Shown: positions 10,587-22,539 of the stretch, piece by piece | Numbering within the stretch: position 1 is the stretch's first letter | Layout of the letters: each line of letters opens with the position of its first letter | Assembly: GCA_020152595.1 (NCBI GenBank) | Contig: JAIGNY010002025.1 | Location: 1,206,001-1,270,000 of the forward strand | Length of the DNA stretch: 64,000 nt | From: Chiridota heheva | Lineage: Eukaryota > Echinodermata > Holothuroidea > Apodida > Chiridotidae | Direction of reading: 5' to 3' | Notes under the pieces: generated by a model | Database searches by the model: none | Seen by the model: only the letters and a program-made list of their open reading frames with translations | Told to the model about the DNA's origin: nothing | Translations under genes and position numbers: made by a program

Positions 10587-12371
10587 GTTACATCTAATAA
10601 TATTTCACTTACATACACATGTAGGAATCTAATAATATTTCACTTACATACACATGTAGGAATCTAATATTATTTCATTTACATACACATGTAGGAATCT
10701 AATATTATTTCATTTACATACACATGTAGGACTCTAATAATATTTCACTTACATACACATGTGGGAATCTAATAATATTCACTTACATACACATGTAGGA
10801 ATCTAAGAATATTTCACTTAAATATAATATTTCACTTACATACATGTAGGAATCTAATAATATTTCACTAACATACACATGTAGAAATCTAATAATATTT
10901 CACTTACATACACATGTGGGAATCTAATAATATTCACTTACATACACATGTAGGAATCTAAGAATATTTCACTTAAATATACATGTAGGAATCTAAGAAT
11001 ATTTCACTTACATACACATGTGGGAATCTAATAATATTTCACTTACATACACATGTAGGAATCTATTAATATTTCACACACATACACATGTAGGAATCTA
11101 ATATTTCACTTACATACACATGTAGGAATCTGATAATATTTCACTTACATACACATGTAGGAATCTAATAATATTTCACTTACATACACATGTAGGAATC
11201 TAATAATATTTCACTTACATACACATGCAGGAATCTAATAATAATTCACTTACACATGTAGGAATCTAATAATATTTCACTTACATACACATGTAGGAAT
11301 CTAATAATATTTCACTAACATACACATGTAGAAATCTAATAATATTTCACTTACATACACATGTAGGAATCTAATATTTCACTTACATACACAGGTGGAA
11401 ATCTTATAATATTTCACTTCCATACACATGTAGGAATCTAATAATATTTCACTTAAATACACATGTAGGAATCTAAGAATATTTCACTTACATACACATG
11501 TGGGAATCTAATAATATTTCACTTACATACACATGTAGGAATCTATTAATATTTCACACACATACACATGTAGGAATCTAATAATATTTCACTTACATAC
11601 ACATGTAGGAATCTGATATTTCACTTACATACACATGTAGGAATCTAATAATATTTCACTTACATACACATGTAGGAATCTAATAATATTTCACTTACAC
11701 ATACACATGTAGGAATCTAATAATATTTCACTTACATACACATGTAGGAATCTGATAATATTTCACTTACATACACATGTAGGAATCTAATAATATTTCA
11801 CTTACATACACATGTAGGAATCTAATAATATTTAACTTACATACACATGTGGGAATCTAATAATATTAATATTTACATACACATGTAGGAATCTAAGAAT
11901 ATTTCACTTAAATACACATGTAGGAATCTAAGAATATTTCACTTACATACACATGTGGGAATCTAATAATATTTTACTTACATACACATGTAGGAATCTA
12001 TTGATATTTCACACACATACACATGTAGGAATCTGATAATATTTCACTTACATACACATGTAGGAATCTAATAATATTTCACTTACATACACATGTAGGA
12101 ATCTAATAATATTTCACTTACACATGTAGGAATCTAATAATATTTCTTACTTACATACTAACATGTAGGAATCTAATATCTCATTTACACATGTAGGAAT
12201 CTAATAATATTTACATACACAGGTGGAAATCTTATAATATTTCACTTCCATACACATGTAGGAATCTAATAATATTTCACTTACATACACATGTAGGAAT
12301 CTAATAATATTTCACACACATACACATGTGGGAATCTAATAATATATCACTTCCATACACATGTAGGAATC
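10587..12371. repeat. 35-bp satellite-like array, about 50 copies
   Basis: The unit is AATCTAATAATATTTCACTT followed by ACATACACATGTAGG. Variants such as CTAAGAATATTT, GTGGGAATC and CTATTAATATTTCACACACA recur in the same order (for example near 11060, 11540 and 12000). This shows that blocks of several units were duplicated (higher-order repeats). Some units lack 5-12 bp. No coding potential. Confidence 0.95.
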
Positions 12372-12735
12372 TACCATGCAAGTACACCTAATGCACTCAA
12401 ACACATTCAAAGAGTCCATTTGTACTACACACATCTATCCACCTTCAAATAATATTCCATGTCACGTTTTAACCTCAGCATCTTGTAAGGTACCAACCAT
12501 ATTGATTAATTTACTAATAATAAACTACCTAAAAAAAAACCATATATTTATTTATCTACTGTAAGTTACCCATGTTTACAATAGTCTACACATACAAATG
12601 CACCCTCTAATATACAGTATGGTAGCTATATGACCCCTGTGAACATTAATTTACTTGGAAGTTGAACAGTCTACTGTTAACGTCATCTCTATAAGTTGAT
12701 CCACCCTTCTTGACTTTTGAAATTAAGTTCAAGTG

Positions 12736-12926
12736 CAGTAAGACACACCCTAACCTCTGGCAAAGCACCAAGTTCAGGTCTTTTTGTACCAGAAAGGGAA
12801 AGTTTCTGGGACTTCCCTAAAAATTACCATCTTATATTTTTCAAATGATGGTAATTTCATTCGGGGTTGACCTGAGTTTTTGGTCCTGTCTACTAGACCG
12901 AAGTGAAAAGGTGTTGTGCCTTACTG
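12736..12926. mobile_element. Short TIR element, CAGTAAG ends
   Basis: The left end CAGTAAGACACACC and, inverted, the right end CAGTAAGGCACAACACC form the terminal repeats. The interior also folds: AAATTACCATC (about 12822) pairs with GATGGTAATTT. Length 191 bp. CAG-first termini suggest hAT, but no target duplication is certain. Confidence 0.6.
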
Positions 12927-13035
12927 AAAGGGTCCATGGTAAAATAGTTCCCTAGGAAACTTTTTCTGAAGCAGATCTCATCATGTTTGAATATGCATCT
13001 TACTTAAGACCTAGATTCCTTCTCTATGCATAACT

Positions 13036-13463
13036 CAAATTTTCAATTTGAAGGCATGTAGCTAAGTCGGCTGAGCGTACGACTGTGATGCTGGAGGTCC
13101 CAGGTTTTAGTCCAACAGCGATTTAACCAGCGATTTTGACAGATATGCAGAACAATATACACTAACATCAAGCGCAGAAGTTTGTCTTCTGCATCACACC
13201 TTCTTGCCCACACGACCTTTGTACAAAGTGGCCAATGGTTGGGTGGCGCTCACCGTCCTTTGGAGGGGATGTAAATCCATCGGTCCTGATGGTAGGAGTT
13301 TCACCCCCTGCCTGGTTCTCTAAACACTTCTCGAAAAGAGCAGGGTGTTAACCCAGTGTTCATCCACTTTCCATCCTGGCAAATTAATCGGGTACACACT
13401 GAAAACAAGTCATCTTGACTTTACTTGTGCTTTTCCTGGCATATGCCTTCAAGTGAAATAGAA
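13036..13463 (+). mobile_element. tRNA-promoter element with inverted ends
   Basis: Box A GTAGCTAAGTCGG and box B AGGTTTTAGTCC, about 40 bp apart, indicate a tRNA-derived head. A body of about 350 bp follows, containing GGAGGGGATGTAAATCCATC, a motif like the tails of many invertebrate retroposons. Unusually, the whole unit lies between TTCAATTTGAAGGCATGT and, inverted, TTTCACTTGAAGGCATAT. It is either a SINE with chance end similarity or a composite. Confidence 0.55.
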
Positions 13464-13854
13464 ACACAATACAACTTCTAAGCTTCCTGTCCCACCCATG
13501 AAATGGGAATTCCCAAACATATTTGTTAAAGGTTTTCTCTAGGGGTTGTCATTTTGGTCAGGCAGAATAAATTAACTTATTAGTTATGTGCTACGGTCAC
13601 TGCTACCTTTACACATGTTCTGCTAGTATTCTTAATTTCCAAGGATATTTCATGAAGTCATGTGGAACCAAATCTGAAATTTGTCAGACTTGGTTCTTTA
13701 ATCCTTAGTTAGCTTCAGTGCCTTGAAACACAATCAGAACCTTTTTGATGCATTACAACATTATTCCCAACTGCATGTCAACACCATCTTTGTACAGGCA
13801 AAGTCAATCATGGGCTACAAAGTACACTGTTGAATTTGAATATGACAAATTATA

Positions 13855-13940
13855 TATAAATACATATATATATATATATATATATATGAATGAATTTGAA
13901 TATATATATATATATAAATTATATATAAATATATATATGA

Positions 13941-14030
<90 letters not shown>

Positions 14031-14032
14031 AG
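13855..14032. repeat. TA microsatellite
   Basis: Long (TA)n interrupted by AATGAATTTGAA. It can extrude hairpins and is likely length-variable. Reading frames of tyrosine and isoleucine across it are artefacts. Confidence 0.95.
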
Positions 14033-14237
14033 TACCATTAAAATAAATATATTTTATATAGGTTCCAAATTATATTTGTTGGTTTAAATAATAATATATT
14101 ACTTTAACTAAAGTAATATATCACTATATTAATAAATGGCATATTATATTATATATATATAAAAATAGCTGAGATGATTGTGAATGGTGCGATTAAAGGA
14201 AAAATGCCTAAGGGCCACTTCATACAAAACGTTATAG

Positions 14238-14372
14238 GGGTGTGCAGCGCATTAACCAAAAACCATACCTACAGTATGACAGATTTTTTGGTGCCTGCAG
14301 TAAATATTTTAAAAATGGACCAGAAGTACAAAATTAACAGAGTAAAACAGCATTTTTTGGGACCCCCCTCCC
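14238..14372 (+). repeat. Dispersed repeat P, copy 1
   Basis: Shares GTGCAGYGCA, then ACAGTATGACAGATTTTTTG and AAAAATGGACCAG and TTTTTGGGACC in the same order with 32521-32735. Non-coding and of unknown class. This copy lacks the extra GCAGTATGA units seen in the other. Confidence 0.65.
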
Positions 14373-15209
14373 CCTATAAGGAAAAAAGGATATGAGATGG
14401 AATTAAACAGAATATACAAAATACTGTAGGTCATACAGTAGCTAGATGAAAGAAGAGGTGTGTGTATGCACTGTCCAGCTTGACACGCCACAAAAGTTTG
14501 ATAACAGAAATTAACACTAGGAAGTTAAGTCATCTAATATTGTAAAAGACTGAGATATTTTTCGCACTACAGAAAGTTGTTCCAAGTTAAGAAATACATC
14601 AGTTGATACCAAATTGCTACATGTCACTACTTCTTTAATTAAAGGGGAAATCTCATCACAAGAAAATTGCTTGGGACAACACCAGTAAGTCTGCTATATA
14701 TACCAGTGATGTCACTTCCCCTGCATAGTTTTCTCCACATTGAAGAAGTGGCCTTTAACTTTGCTTGTTTCAAATCAGTATCAATATTTTTACATAATAA
14801 AAAAAAAAAAAACATATCTTCTCAATTTTAACCAGGCATACAGTTATGCATTAATAAATGCTTTCTATATTTTCAAAGCGTTAATACTCGATACTTCAAA
14901 CATTTTCTCAAAAGCATGAGACAGAACTTTTCTTGTAATATTCTAAATACAGTTTTTTTTTAGCTCAAGCTAAAAACAAGTTAACTATCTGGCAAAATAT
15001 TTATTTCTTTTCCAAGAAGAACATTCACCTCTATCATTAAACGTATCATATCTGTAACATAATATATCTTGGTGAAATATATGATAAAGTTAATTGATAA
15101 ATTCTTTTAACAATGGAACCATGGGAAATTTCATAATTAATTCCAAATCAGGTCTAGTCAAAATCCCTTTTCATAAACGCATGTGTGGATTTACTTTTTA
15201 TTAATAACA
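14373..15209. other. AT-rich stretch without recognised features
   Basis: No exon, RNA gene or repeat family is recognised between dispersed repeat P and element G. An A run lies near 14800. Confidence 0.4.
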
Positions 15210-17298
15210 AACCAGAACCAAAAGGTTTTGTGGTTCTGATGCTTTTTATAAGCTGATTGATTTGCGAAATATGTATTAAATGTCATGTAATTGCATATCA
15301 TAAAAATTTGTTCCATATCTATTCATAAAGCCACAGTCGCCATGCACTGCATGCAGATCAATAAAAATGTTGACAACATTAGCATTTGCACAATAATTAA
15401 CAACACCATCAAAGCAAGTATGATGCAAAAACCTTTGCTAATTTATCCCATTTCAAGAATTTGTCAGCAAGCCCCACCAACTCATTAGCAGACCCTAGCT
15501 TTGCTCTTTTATAAGGGCGGCCCCCTCCATGGGCCCACCCTGCCCCCTGAGGTCCGCCCTGCCCACCTGGGGTCCGCCCTGCCCCAGGAGTCTGCCCTGC
15601 CCCTCATAAGAATTTTTATTTTTTAGATTTTTATTTTTAAACTTAATAAACTTAATTAATCTTATAAATGAAATACCTTACATGGATACAGAACACAGAA
15701 TAAAAGCATAGTAAGCAATTGTCCTGTTTGACTCATGAATGGTCCTTTTCAATCAGAATAGTTTGATTCTGAGGTATGATTATAACTAAAATCCCAGAGC
15801 TTCTTCATTATGGGATTGAGGCCAACCCCCCCCTGGACTCCATGCCGAAAAGACGCAGCGCTTCACGCGCGCATTAATATGCCCCTCAACAAGTCTAGCT
15901 CCCTGCCCCTTTTTAAATCAAGCTAGGGGTCTGCATTAGCATTCGTGACATAACTACCACAACATTAGAACATACGTACAGACCTGCATGACCCATCTGT
16001 GTACCACATTTAGCATAAATCTGATTTATCGTTTTAGGGTTTACATCAATAGCACTCTCAGGTTAAGCCATGCTTACCATGCATATTAATGACACCTGTT
16101 GATAACATAAGCATGTACACAATAACCAACAAAATTATCATGCCCAATATGATGCAAAACGGACATACAGTTGCACATTTATCACTTTTTCAAAATTTTC
16201 ACTTTAAATAAGATGCCTAAAATCACCACCACAAACATTAGGCCATATCTGCAGACCATGGGCTATCTGTGTACCATAATTTTATAATACACTACTCCAG
16301 TTAACTTTTCTTAAAATACCGTGTTTACAAGCTCTTTTCAGCAAAATCATATTAAGCCCTGCCCTAGGGTTCACATTAAGGTGCAGGATTGCAAGATTCC
16401 CGCACATATAATGAAATTCCGCTAACAAACTAATTGAAAGGGGGGAAATTGACGCAGAAGAAAAGTTTAAATAAAATCTCCCAAAATACCAAATCTAAGG
16501 CCAAATTTCTCCCAAAAAGGTCAATTTGGCATTTTTGAGTCATAGTTTGGCATTTTTGGTAGTATTCTTACTTAGGTCTCATTTGGTATTTCCCCAAAAA
16601 TAATTATCTCCCACCACCCCCTCCTCCCTCCAAATTTGAAATCCTAGTGTGCACGCTGCCCAGTCAATGAATGAAATTTAATGTTTTTACATAATGAACA
16701 TGTACACACCAGCTAACATCATAATTTATACCAAACATGAAAGAAAACAGACATGTAGTTGTTAAAAAAATAAACATTTCAAAATTTTCACTTTAAGCCC
16801 CACCTACTCATTAATATGCATGAAATCATCATCAAAAAAAATAGGGCACATCTACAGACTATGGGCTATCTGTATACCAAATATAACATGAATCCACTTT
16901 ATCATTTTTGAGATACCGTGTTTACAAGCTCTTTTAACAAAATCTTATTAAGCCCCACCCACTATGCATATTAAAGAAATTCAGCGTTCTTAACGTCATG
17001 AACATGTACACAATGAGCAAACATCATAATAGACCTAATATGAAACAAAACAGACATGTTGTTGTTAAAATATGAACATTTCAAGATTTTTACATTAAGC
17101 CCCGCCTACTCATTAATATGCACGACATCAATATCAGAAACAATAGGGCACATTACCAGATCATGGGCTATCTGTGTACCACATATGACATGAATTTAGT
17201 GTACCATTCTTGAGATATCGCATTTACGAACTGCCCATCACATACATACACCATCATGTCCGCATAGGTTCCTGATGCTATCGAATCGGAACCAAAAA
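15210..17298. mobile_element. Element G (GGTTCC ends), copy 1
   Basis: Starts AACCAGAACCAAAAGG, TGTGGTTCTGATGC and ends GCTATCGAATCGGAACCAAA, giving imperfect inverted ends around GGTTCYGAT. The interior has degenerate direct repeats of about 220-270 bp. Each carries ATTAATATGCATGACATC, then GACCATGGGCTATCTGTG, TTACAAGCTCTTTT and ATGAACATGTACACA. Subtracting the nested CAGACC element (445 bp) leaves 1.64 kb. No protein frame is seen, so it is non-autonomous. Other copies are at 27322-28370 and 43191-53940, with a fragment at 26400-26570. Confidence 0.75.
15489..15933. mobile_element. CAGACC-ended element, copy 1
   Basis: Terminal inverted repeats are CAGACCCTAGCTT and AAGCTAGGGGTCTG. A 6-bp direct repeat CATTAG flanks it (15483-15488 and 15934-15939). 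The surrounding element G without it would read ACTCATTAGCATTC, close to the uninterrupted copy near 43428. The left part is a GC-rich run of GGTCCGCCCTGCCC units and the right part is AT-rich. Length 445 bp, non-coding. The superfamily is not certain. Confidence 0.75.
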
Positions 17299-18093
17299 TA
17301 AGGGGCGTGGCTTCGATTAGCAATAAACTATATATAATCTCTTGTGTACCAGCAAAACATTTATTTCAATAGCACATTTGATATGAGCATAAGGCTACTG
17401 TACATGTATGAATTGTTTATACAGTAGTTCCATATGATATGAGTATACTGTGAGAAGGTGCCATGAACATGTTTAAAATGAGACAAAACACACTGTAAAC
17501 ACAGCTTGAACAGCATGGCCTGAAAATGGCAATAAAACTAACAACTACCTGCACAATGGGAAGTCATTTCTTTGAAGCAGGAACAAAACAATCAATTTGG
17601 CCTATAAAAAAAATTCAAAATGCATTCTGAGTGAAGTCACAGCTATAGATCAAGAGAGATAGAAAATAACAATTAACTTGACATGAAGAAGAAACACTTG
17701 GGAGTATAGGAACCCGCATAGGAACCTGTCATGCTGAGTATAACACACATTCAGATATTCAATTGCTGTACTGTAGCTGTTGATATACAGTTTGGCTGGT
17801 AATAAGAGAGACTTCAGGTTATACTGTGACTCAAAAAATACTGATTAAAAAGTTTAAATGTTATTTCGTTTCAAATAATTGGGTCAATGAAGGGATGGAT
17901 GGTGTTTGGTAACATGTCTCTTTGTTTGTGTTTAATAGCACTTTAACAGTTGAAGTTAAGCCACAGTAATATAGCCACAATTAAACATTGTGAAAGATGC
18001 ATGGTTTGAAATTTTAAGGCACTGTACTGTACAGTGCATAGTACAAGTACTGAGCAGAAAATCTTCAGAACACAAATAACAATCTGGCAAGCT
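17299..18093. other. Stretch without recognised features
   Basis: Unique AT-rich sequence containing several CTGTACAGTA-type words. No exon or repeat is recognised. Confidence 0.4.
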
Positions 18094-18300
18094 TAAAGGA
18101 ATATTCCCATGTTTTTTTGTAACCTTTCATAAAAAATAAAAAAAATTAGTAGCAATTTGGCACAAAAATCATGTTGATATGTTATTCCTACCAGGAGATA
18201 TTCCAAAATTTAAAGTTGATAAAAAATGGCAATAAACGAATAGTAAAAGGCTCAGTATGACATCACAGCAACACATTCCCCCACAAAATTGATGTATTTT
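18094..18300 (+). mobile_element. Foldback family H, AATATTCCC end, copy 1
   Basis: Begins AAAGGAATATTCCCATG and continues with TTGATATGTTATTCCTACC, AGGAGATATTCC and CTCAGTATGACATCACAGCA. The same sequence in reverse orientation is at 41403-41672, and the first 150 bp recur at 33722-33875. Only one arm is present here. Confidence 0.7.
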
Positions 18301-18769
18301 ATTAAAATCCATCCTCCTTCTTTATTTTTGCTTGTCACTTTTGACACTTCCGCCTATAGGTTAAAAGATTGGGGAGCCATGACCAATGATGACAATTGCC
18401 CATCGGGCAAACAAGTAAAAGGCTTCTTTTGAAAATTGATGCTTACAAAATTATTAGAGGCATACCTCTTCCCACCACGGCCCTTAGTGTCGGTGCACCT
18501 GGTAAAATGATATGCTATAATTACGTCAAATGAATACTAAATGTATGTGACAACCTCTATGTATTATGTAGTATTTGTGAGTGAGTGGATATCTATTTGT
18601 TTTCATTGACGCTTCAAGAATGACCTAGAATAACTTCAAATAAGTTTTAAAACGGTGCCTCTAGGATCCAGACCGGTCCAACCTCAACTTTCAAAAGGGC
18701 ACCTCCTGCCCCTGTTCGCACAATTTTGGGACAGGGACAGTAACCACGCCCCCCCCCCCATGGTGCCGC

Positions 18770-19085
18770 CATCGCTACAGGGGCCAAAATCCTTACAGGC
18801 CCCTAGGACTCTAGTTGCCCCATTGCATATGGGAGCTTTAATATTATTTAAATATGTGAAAACTGTTTTTCAAGTAAACCTAAAATAAGTAAGCCTCAAC
18901 ATCAGTGTGATGCAAACTTTATTCACATCATTTGCTTCTAAGTGAAATAGAAATCATATTACAGACAAACCAACAGCAAAATAATTTTGTATAAAATCAA
19001 GATGGATTTTACATCCTTGCAACAAGACATGATTTGAACTATTGCTAATGTATTAGCTATTCTGAGCAAATAAATTCTTTAAGAT
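18770..19085 (+). repeat. Dispersed block A, copy 1
   Basis: Aligns with 29107-29465 over its full length: CATCGCTACAGGGGCCAAAA, TAGTTGCCCCA, ATAAAATCAAGATGGATTTT and CAACAAGACATGATTT. C-rich sequence and GGTGCCGCCAT lie just upstream, recalling hAT-like ends. I see no coding capacity. Identity looks roughly 80 percent by eye. Confidence 0.65.
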
Positions 19086-19094
19086 ACCTATCAC

Positions 19095-19490
19095 ATATAA
19101 CAGTGATTTTACCGAAAATGAAAGAAAAGTTTTCTATATTCGAAAAAATTCGTCCGGAAATGAAAGAAATTACCCCAAACTTGGTCAATTTTTCCCCGAA
19201 AGTGAGCAAAATTATCCAAAAATAAGCAAAAAGTTTCGAAAATGAGCCAAGTTTCTCTAAAATGAGCCAAATTTTCCGATAACTAAAGAAAAATTTTCTG
19301 GAAATTAAAAATAGGCTTATGCGAAAATGAAAGAAATTTTTACAAAAATGTAAAATTGTCCAAGACTGAAGGAAAATACCCCATTGGCCAAAAAAATCCC
19401 GAAAATGAGCAAAATTTTCTGGAAATTAAAGAAAACTACCCGAAACTGAACTTAAATTTCACGAAATGTTCTGAAAATCGAATGTTCTGA
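19095..19490 (+). repeat. Degenerate GAAAATGAGCAAAATTTTC array
   Basis: Loosely repeated units of about 20-24 bp around GAAAATGAGCAAAATTTTC and CTGGAAATTAAAGAAA. The reverse-complement equivalent lies at 30375-30620, again close to blocks A and H, so it belongs to the same compound repeat. Confidence 0.6.
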
Positions 19491-19499
19491 CAACCTCAG

Positions 19500-20265
19500 A
19501 TTCCTCAAAGTCTTTATGTATTTTAAGAAAGTTTATTTAATTTTTTCACTATCTAAATTATTTTTCTTCAAACTTTCTTCAGGTGCTATATTATAAATAC
19601 CCTTCCTAGATTCAGTTTTCCTACTTTTTTGACATATCCCATGGTTTATAAACCACAAAATCGCAGGACAAAATATGATAGAATACATCAAGACTGAGGA
19701 ATCTGAGACTATGTGTGACATCACAACTAGTCTGCTTTCAGTCGTTTCTATACAAATGATACCAAACTTTTAATTCAGATATCTCCTTAACGGAATAAGA
19801 TTTGTCTTCAATATTTTGCTTCTGTTGAAGTCCTCTTCTATTTACGATAGACTTGCTTGACCCCTGAACTAGTCCTGTAAGTTTGGCAGGTGCATTGAAG
19901 GGAGAGCCATTTTGTGGCTTAAAACCATGGGATATGTCAAAAAAGTAGTATAACTGAAACTAGGAAGGGTATTTATTATATATCACCTGAAGAAAGCTGA
20001 GAAAAATAATTTAAAAAGTGAAAAAATTAAATAAATTTTCTTTAAAATACATTAACAAGTGCTAAGAATGTGAGGATGAAGACGGGAACTTTCCATAGTA
20101 CCACTTGCTACACCAGTCATTTCTATACAGATAAGACATAGCTTTAAACTGAATGGAATAAGATTTTTTAAACCCTTTCTTCACCATGTAGTTTCTTTTG
20201 AAGTCCTTTTTCATATAAGATGGACATGCTTGACCACTGAACTAATCCTTAAAAGTACATTGTAT
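19500..20265. mobile_element. Foldback family H, long copy 1
   Basis: Arms at about 19515-19655 and 19915-20060 are inverted copies of each other. TTGACATATCCCATGGTTTA on the left pairs with ACCATGGGATATGTCAA on the right. Between them lies CTCCTTAACGGAATAAGATT, and outside on the right is the end unit TTTCATATAAGATGGACATG. A related copy is at 29590-30215. Non-coding. Confidence 0.75.
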
Positions 20266-20399
20266 ACCACCAACATTTGTGTTGTAACCAGAGTTAGTAC
20301 ACATAGCAAAAGATATATTTTGAGAATCTTTGCTTGTCTTTGCATATCTCACTTCTGCATTTTGCATTTATATATATATGCTCAAAATTAAGTACTCAA

Positions 20400-20437
20400 A
20401 CTGTGCTGCAAGCTACACTTTTCTGTAAGGCAGCTAT
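20400..20437. mobile_element. AGCTTGC foldback T, end fragment
   Basis: GTGCTGCAAGCTACACTTTT followed by CTGTAAGGCAG matches the right end of the element at 41961-42233 (GTGTGCTGTAAAC ... TTTTCTGTAAGGGAG). Only about 38 bp is left. It directly abuts the CTGTTCC element. Confidence 0.55.
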
Positions 20438-20927
20438 GGGGATGGAATTTTAAATTTTGCACCAAAGTTCCACGGAACAAGTAATTTCTCAATCAATACT
20501 ATTCCGGATCAGATTTCACTGTTCCAACTTTTTTGCTGAAAATAACAGGACAAATTCCTTTGTTCACTTTCTTCTTAATTTACGACTACTTTATTTAAAA
20601 ATAGGCATCCAGTTGCATGCAGTCGTACACAAGCAACTACCCTTGCATACAATATGTGTATTCATGGTTAATTGTGCTGACAATTGTAGGCAAGGTGGGG
20701 AAAGCTTTTTCTGACTTTTCTTACTAGAATAAATTATTTTTGTAATAATCTTGTTTGACAGCATTTTTTTTTTTTTTTTTGTGTGCAAAAATCAAGTTTT
20801 TGATCATTGATGCCACATGCTTGTAAAAAGAACACTGTTCCACTGGAACAATGATGTTTGAAAATTCTCTGTTCCTGCATAAAAAGCACTGTTCTCGGAA
20901 CAGCGGAACAGTGGGAAATTCGACCCC
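20438..20927. mobile_element. CTGTTCC element, copy 1
   Basis: The outer ends GGGGATGGAATTTT and, inverted, GGGGTCGAATTTCCC are followed by inner palindromes GTTCCACGGAAC and CTGTTCTCGGAACAGCG. The word CTGTTCC or GGAACAG recurs through the element. The full sequence matches 53368-53875, including GTTTGAAAATTCWCTGTTCC and TTGATCATTGATGCCACATG. A possible 3-bp duplication TAT flanks it. Non-coding, 490 bp. Confidence 0.7.
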
Positions 20928-21195
20928 TATCAAGGGTTGATCAGCATGCACAAAGGTTTTTGAAATATTTAGAATGACGTATTCAAAGATAACCCCATCT
21001 AATGTACGGTAGACTACTTTTGGAAAAGAAAAAAAAAACACGATTAATCACATAAATCTTTTCCTTAGTGAGTCAGTATCGATCACTAGTCATTTAAAGT
21101 GTTTGTCATATAATCAAGCACATATTACATAAGTTTTATTTTAAAGATAAAATGTAACATATGACTAACTAGAATATTAGCACTCTCTGAAGTGC

Positions 21196-21965
21196 ATACC
21201 TCCGCCCCTTACAATTTTAGAGTTCATTTGATCCCAATATGCAATATAATCAATTTTAAAGTTCATTTGATCCCAATATGCAATATAATCAATTTTAGAG
21301 TTCATTTGATCCCAATATGCAATGTAATCAATTTTAGAGTTCATTTGATCCCAAATGCAATATAATTTACCTCAAAAATCCTAGGCCCACCAAGATTCAT
21401 CCCCAAGTTGTGGTAATGAACATTTGCAATCTGAACACTTAAAGATTATCTTCTAACTGGATTTCTTACAAGGCCATACCCTTGTTTTCAATTTGATTTT
21501 AGTGAAAGATCATTGTTTCAGCTCTATTCAGCCAGGATTCACATCCATCATTTTCCATTCATGGCAGAGAAAATTGTATCATTTACATTGATTCTAGAGA
21601 CACTTGATATAAGTCTCTTTGGTCCAGAAATTGATTGTTTGGATCTTCATTCAGAGCACAAAGTCATTGGTCAGCACATTCCATTGGAAAGTTTCATCTT
21701 AGTCTTGATAGATCTCATTCTAAAACATCCCACCTTCAATTTCACCTTCCCCTGTTCCAATTTGTTCCAAATTTTAATCACTTCTTCATGAAACAGAAAC
21801 AAAACCACGCACGAAATCTAATTAAAATCCAATCATCAGTTCTGGAGATATCTTGATGACAGAAAAACAAACAGAGGCAAAAACATGTCCCCACCCCCAG
21901 ACAAACAGACAAACAAACACAGGCGAAAACATAACCTCCGTCCAACTTCGTTGGTGGAGGTAGTA
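21196..21965. mobile_element. Interspersed element with GGAGGT hairpin end
   Basis: The right end is a perfect-looking hairpin, ACCTCCGTCCAACTTCGTTG followed by GTGGAGGT (about 21939-21961). It is preceded by ATCAGTTCTGGAGATATCTT and AACAAACAGAGGC words. The left end carries ATACCTCCGCCCC. Such GGAGGT-hairpin tails are widespread at ends of repeated elements in marine animals, possibly RTE-type LINE 3' ends, but I see no reverse transcriptase here. Confidence 0.5.
21212..21367. repeat. 39-bp tandem repeat, 4 copies
   Basis: Units of TTTTAGAGTTCATTTGATCC plus CAATATGCAATATAATCAA. The first three are nearly identical and the last is shortened by 2 bp. It lies just inside the left end of the GGAGGT element. 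Confidence 0.9.
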
Positions 21966-22419
21966 AGATTTAACAGGTACTGTACTTACCATATGTACAG
22001 AGATTAAAACCAGTATTGAAAGAGCAGTACTTGTCACACTTGTTAGAGCTGTGTTAGAGCTGTACTTGTACTGTATGATGCATAGCAGTCCAGTGTAATG
22101 GTCCCTGAAGAAAAATCCAAACAAAAGGAATCAGAAGTTGTTGAATAGCAAAATCTGAACAAACAAGATAAAATAGACCGTATCCTAAAGACAAAGCACC
22201 CGAGAGAAAGTTCAAGGTTTACTCATTGAGGTGCCAAACCATTCTCAAGCTGTCTGATATCCTGCAAAAAAAGTGACTGTGCATAACAGTGCCAAGCTCA
22301 AAATGCCATCAACTTTTAATTCCTTTGTCATAATCAAAGAATAGGGTCAATAGCCAGTTCATAGGACAAACCGACTTAAAATGGAAATTATGAAGACTCT
22401 TTATTCTATATATGACATC

Positions 22420-22539
22420 ACAAATTTGCATAAAATCAGATATACAAATTTGCATAAAATCAAATACATAAATTTGCATAAAATCAGATACACAAATTTG
22501 CATAAAAACAGGAACACTAATTTGCATAAAATCAGAAGG
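22420..22539. repeat. 24-bp repeat with octamer ATTTGCAT, 5 copies
   Basis: Five exact-length units of ACAAATTTGCATAAAATCAG plus four variable bases. Each holds ATTTGCAT (first at 22424-22431, then every 24 bp), the reverse complement of the POU/Oct octamer ATGCAAAT. Surrounding sequence is unique. Any regulatory role is an inference. Confidence 0.9.

Noticed and set aside
10587-12371. CRISPR-like array
   Set aside because: Repeats are contiguous with no unique spacers, and the sequence is eukaryotic.
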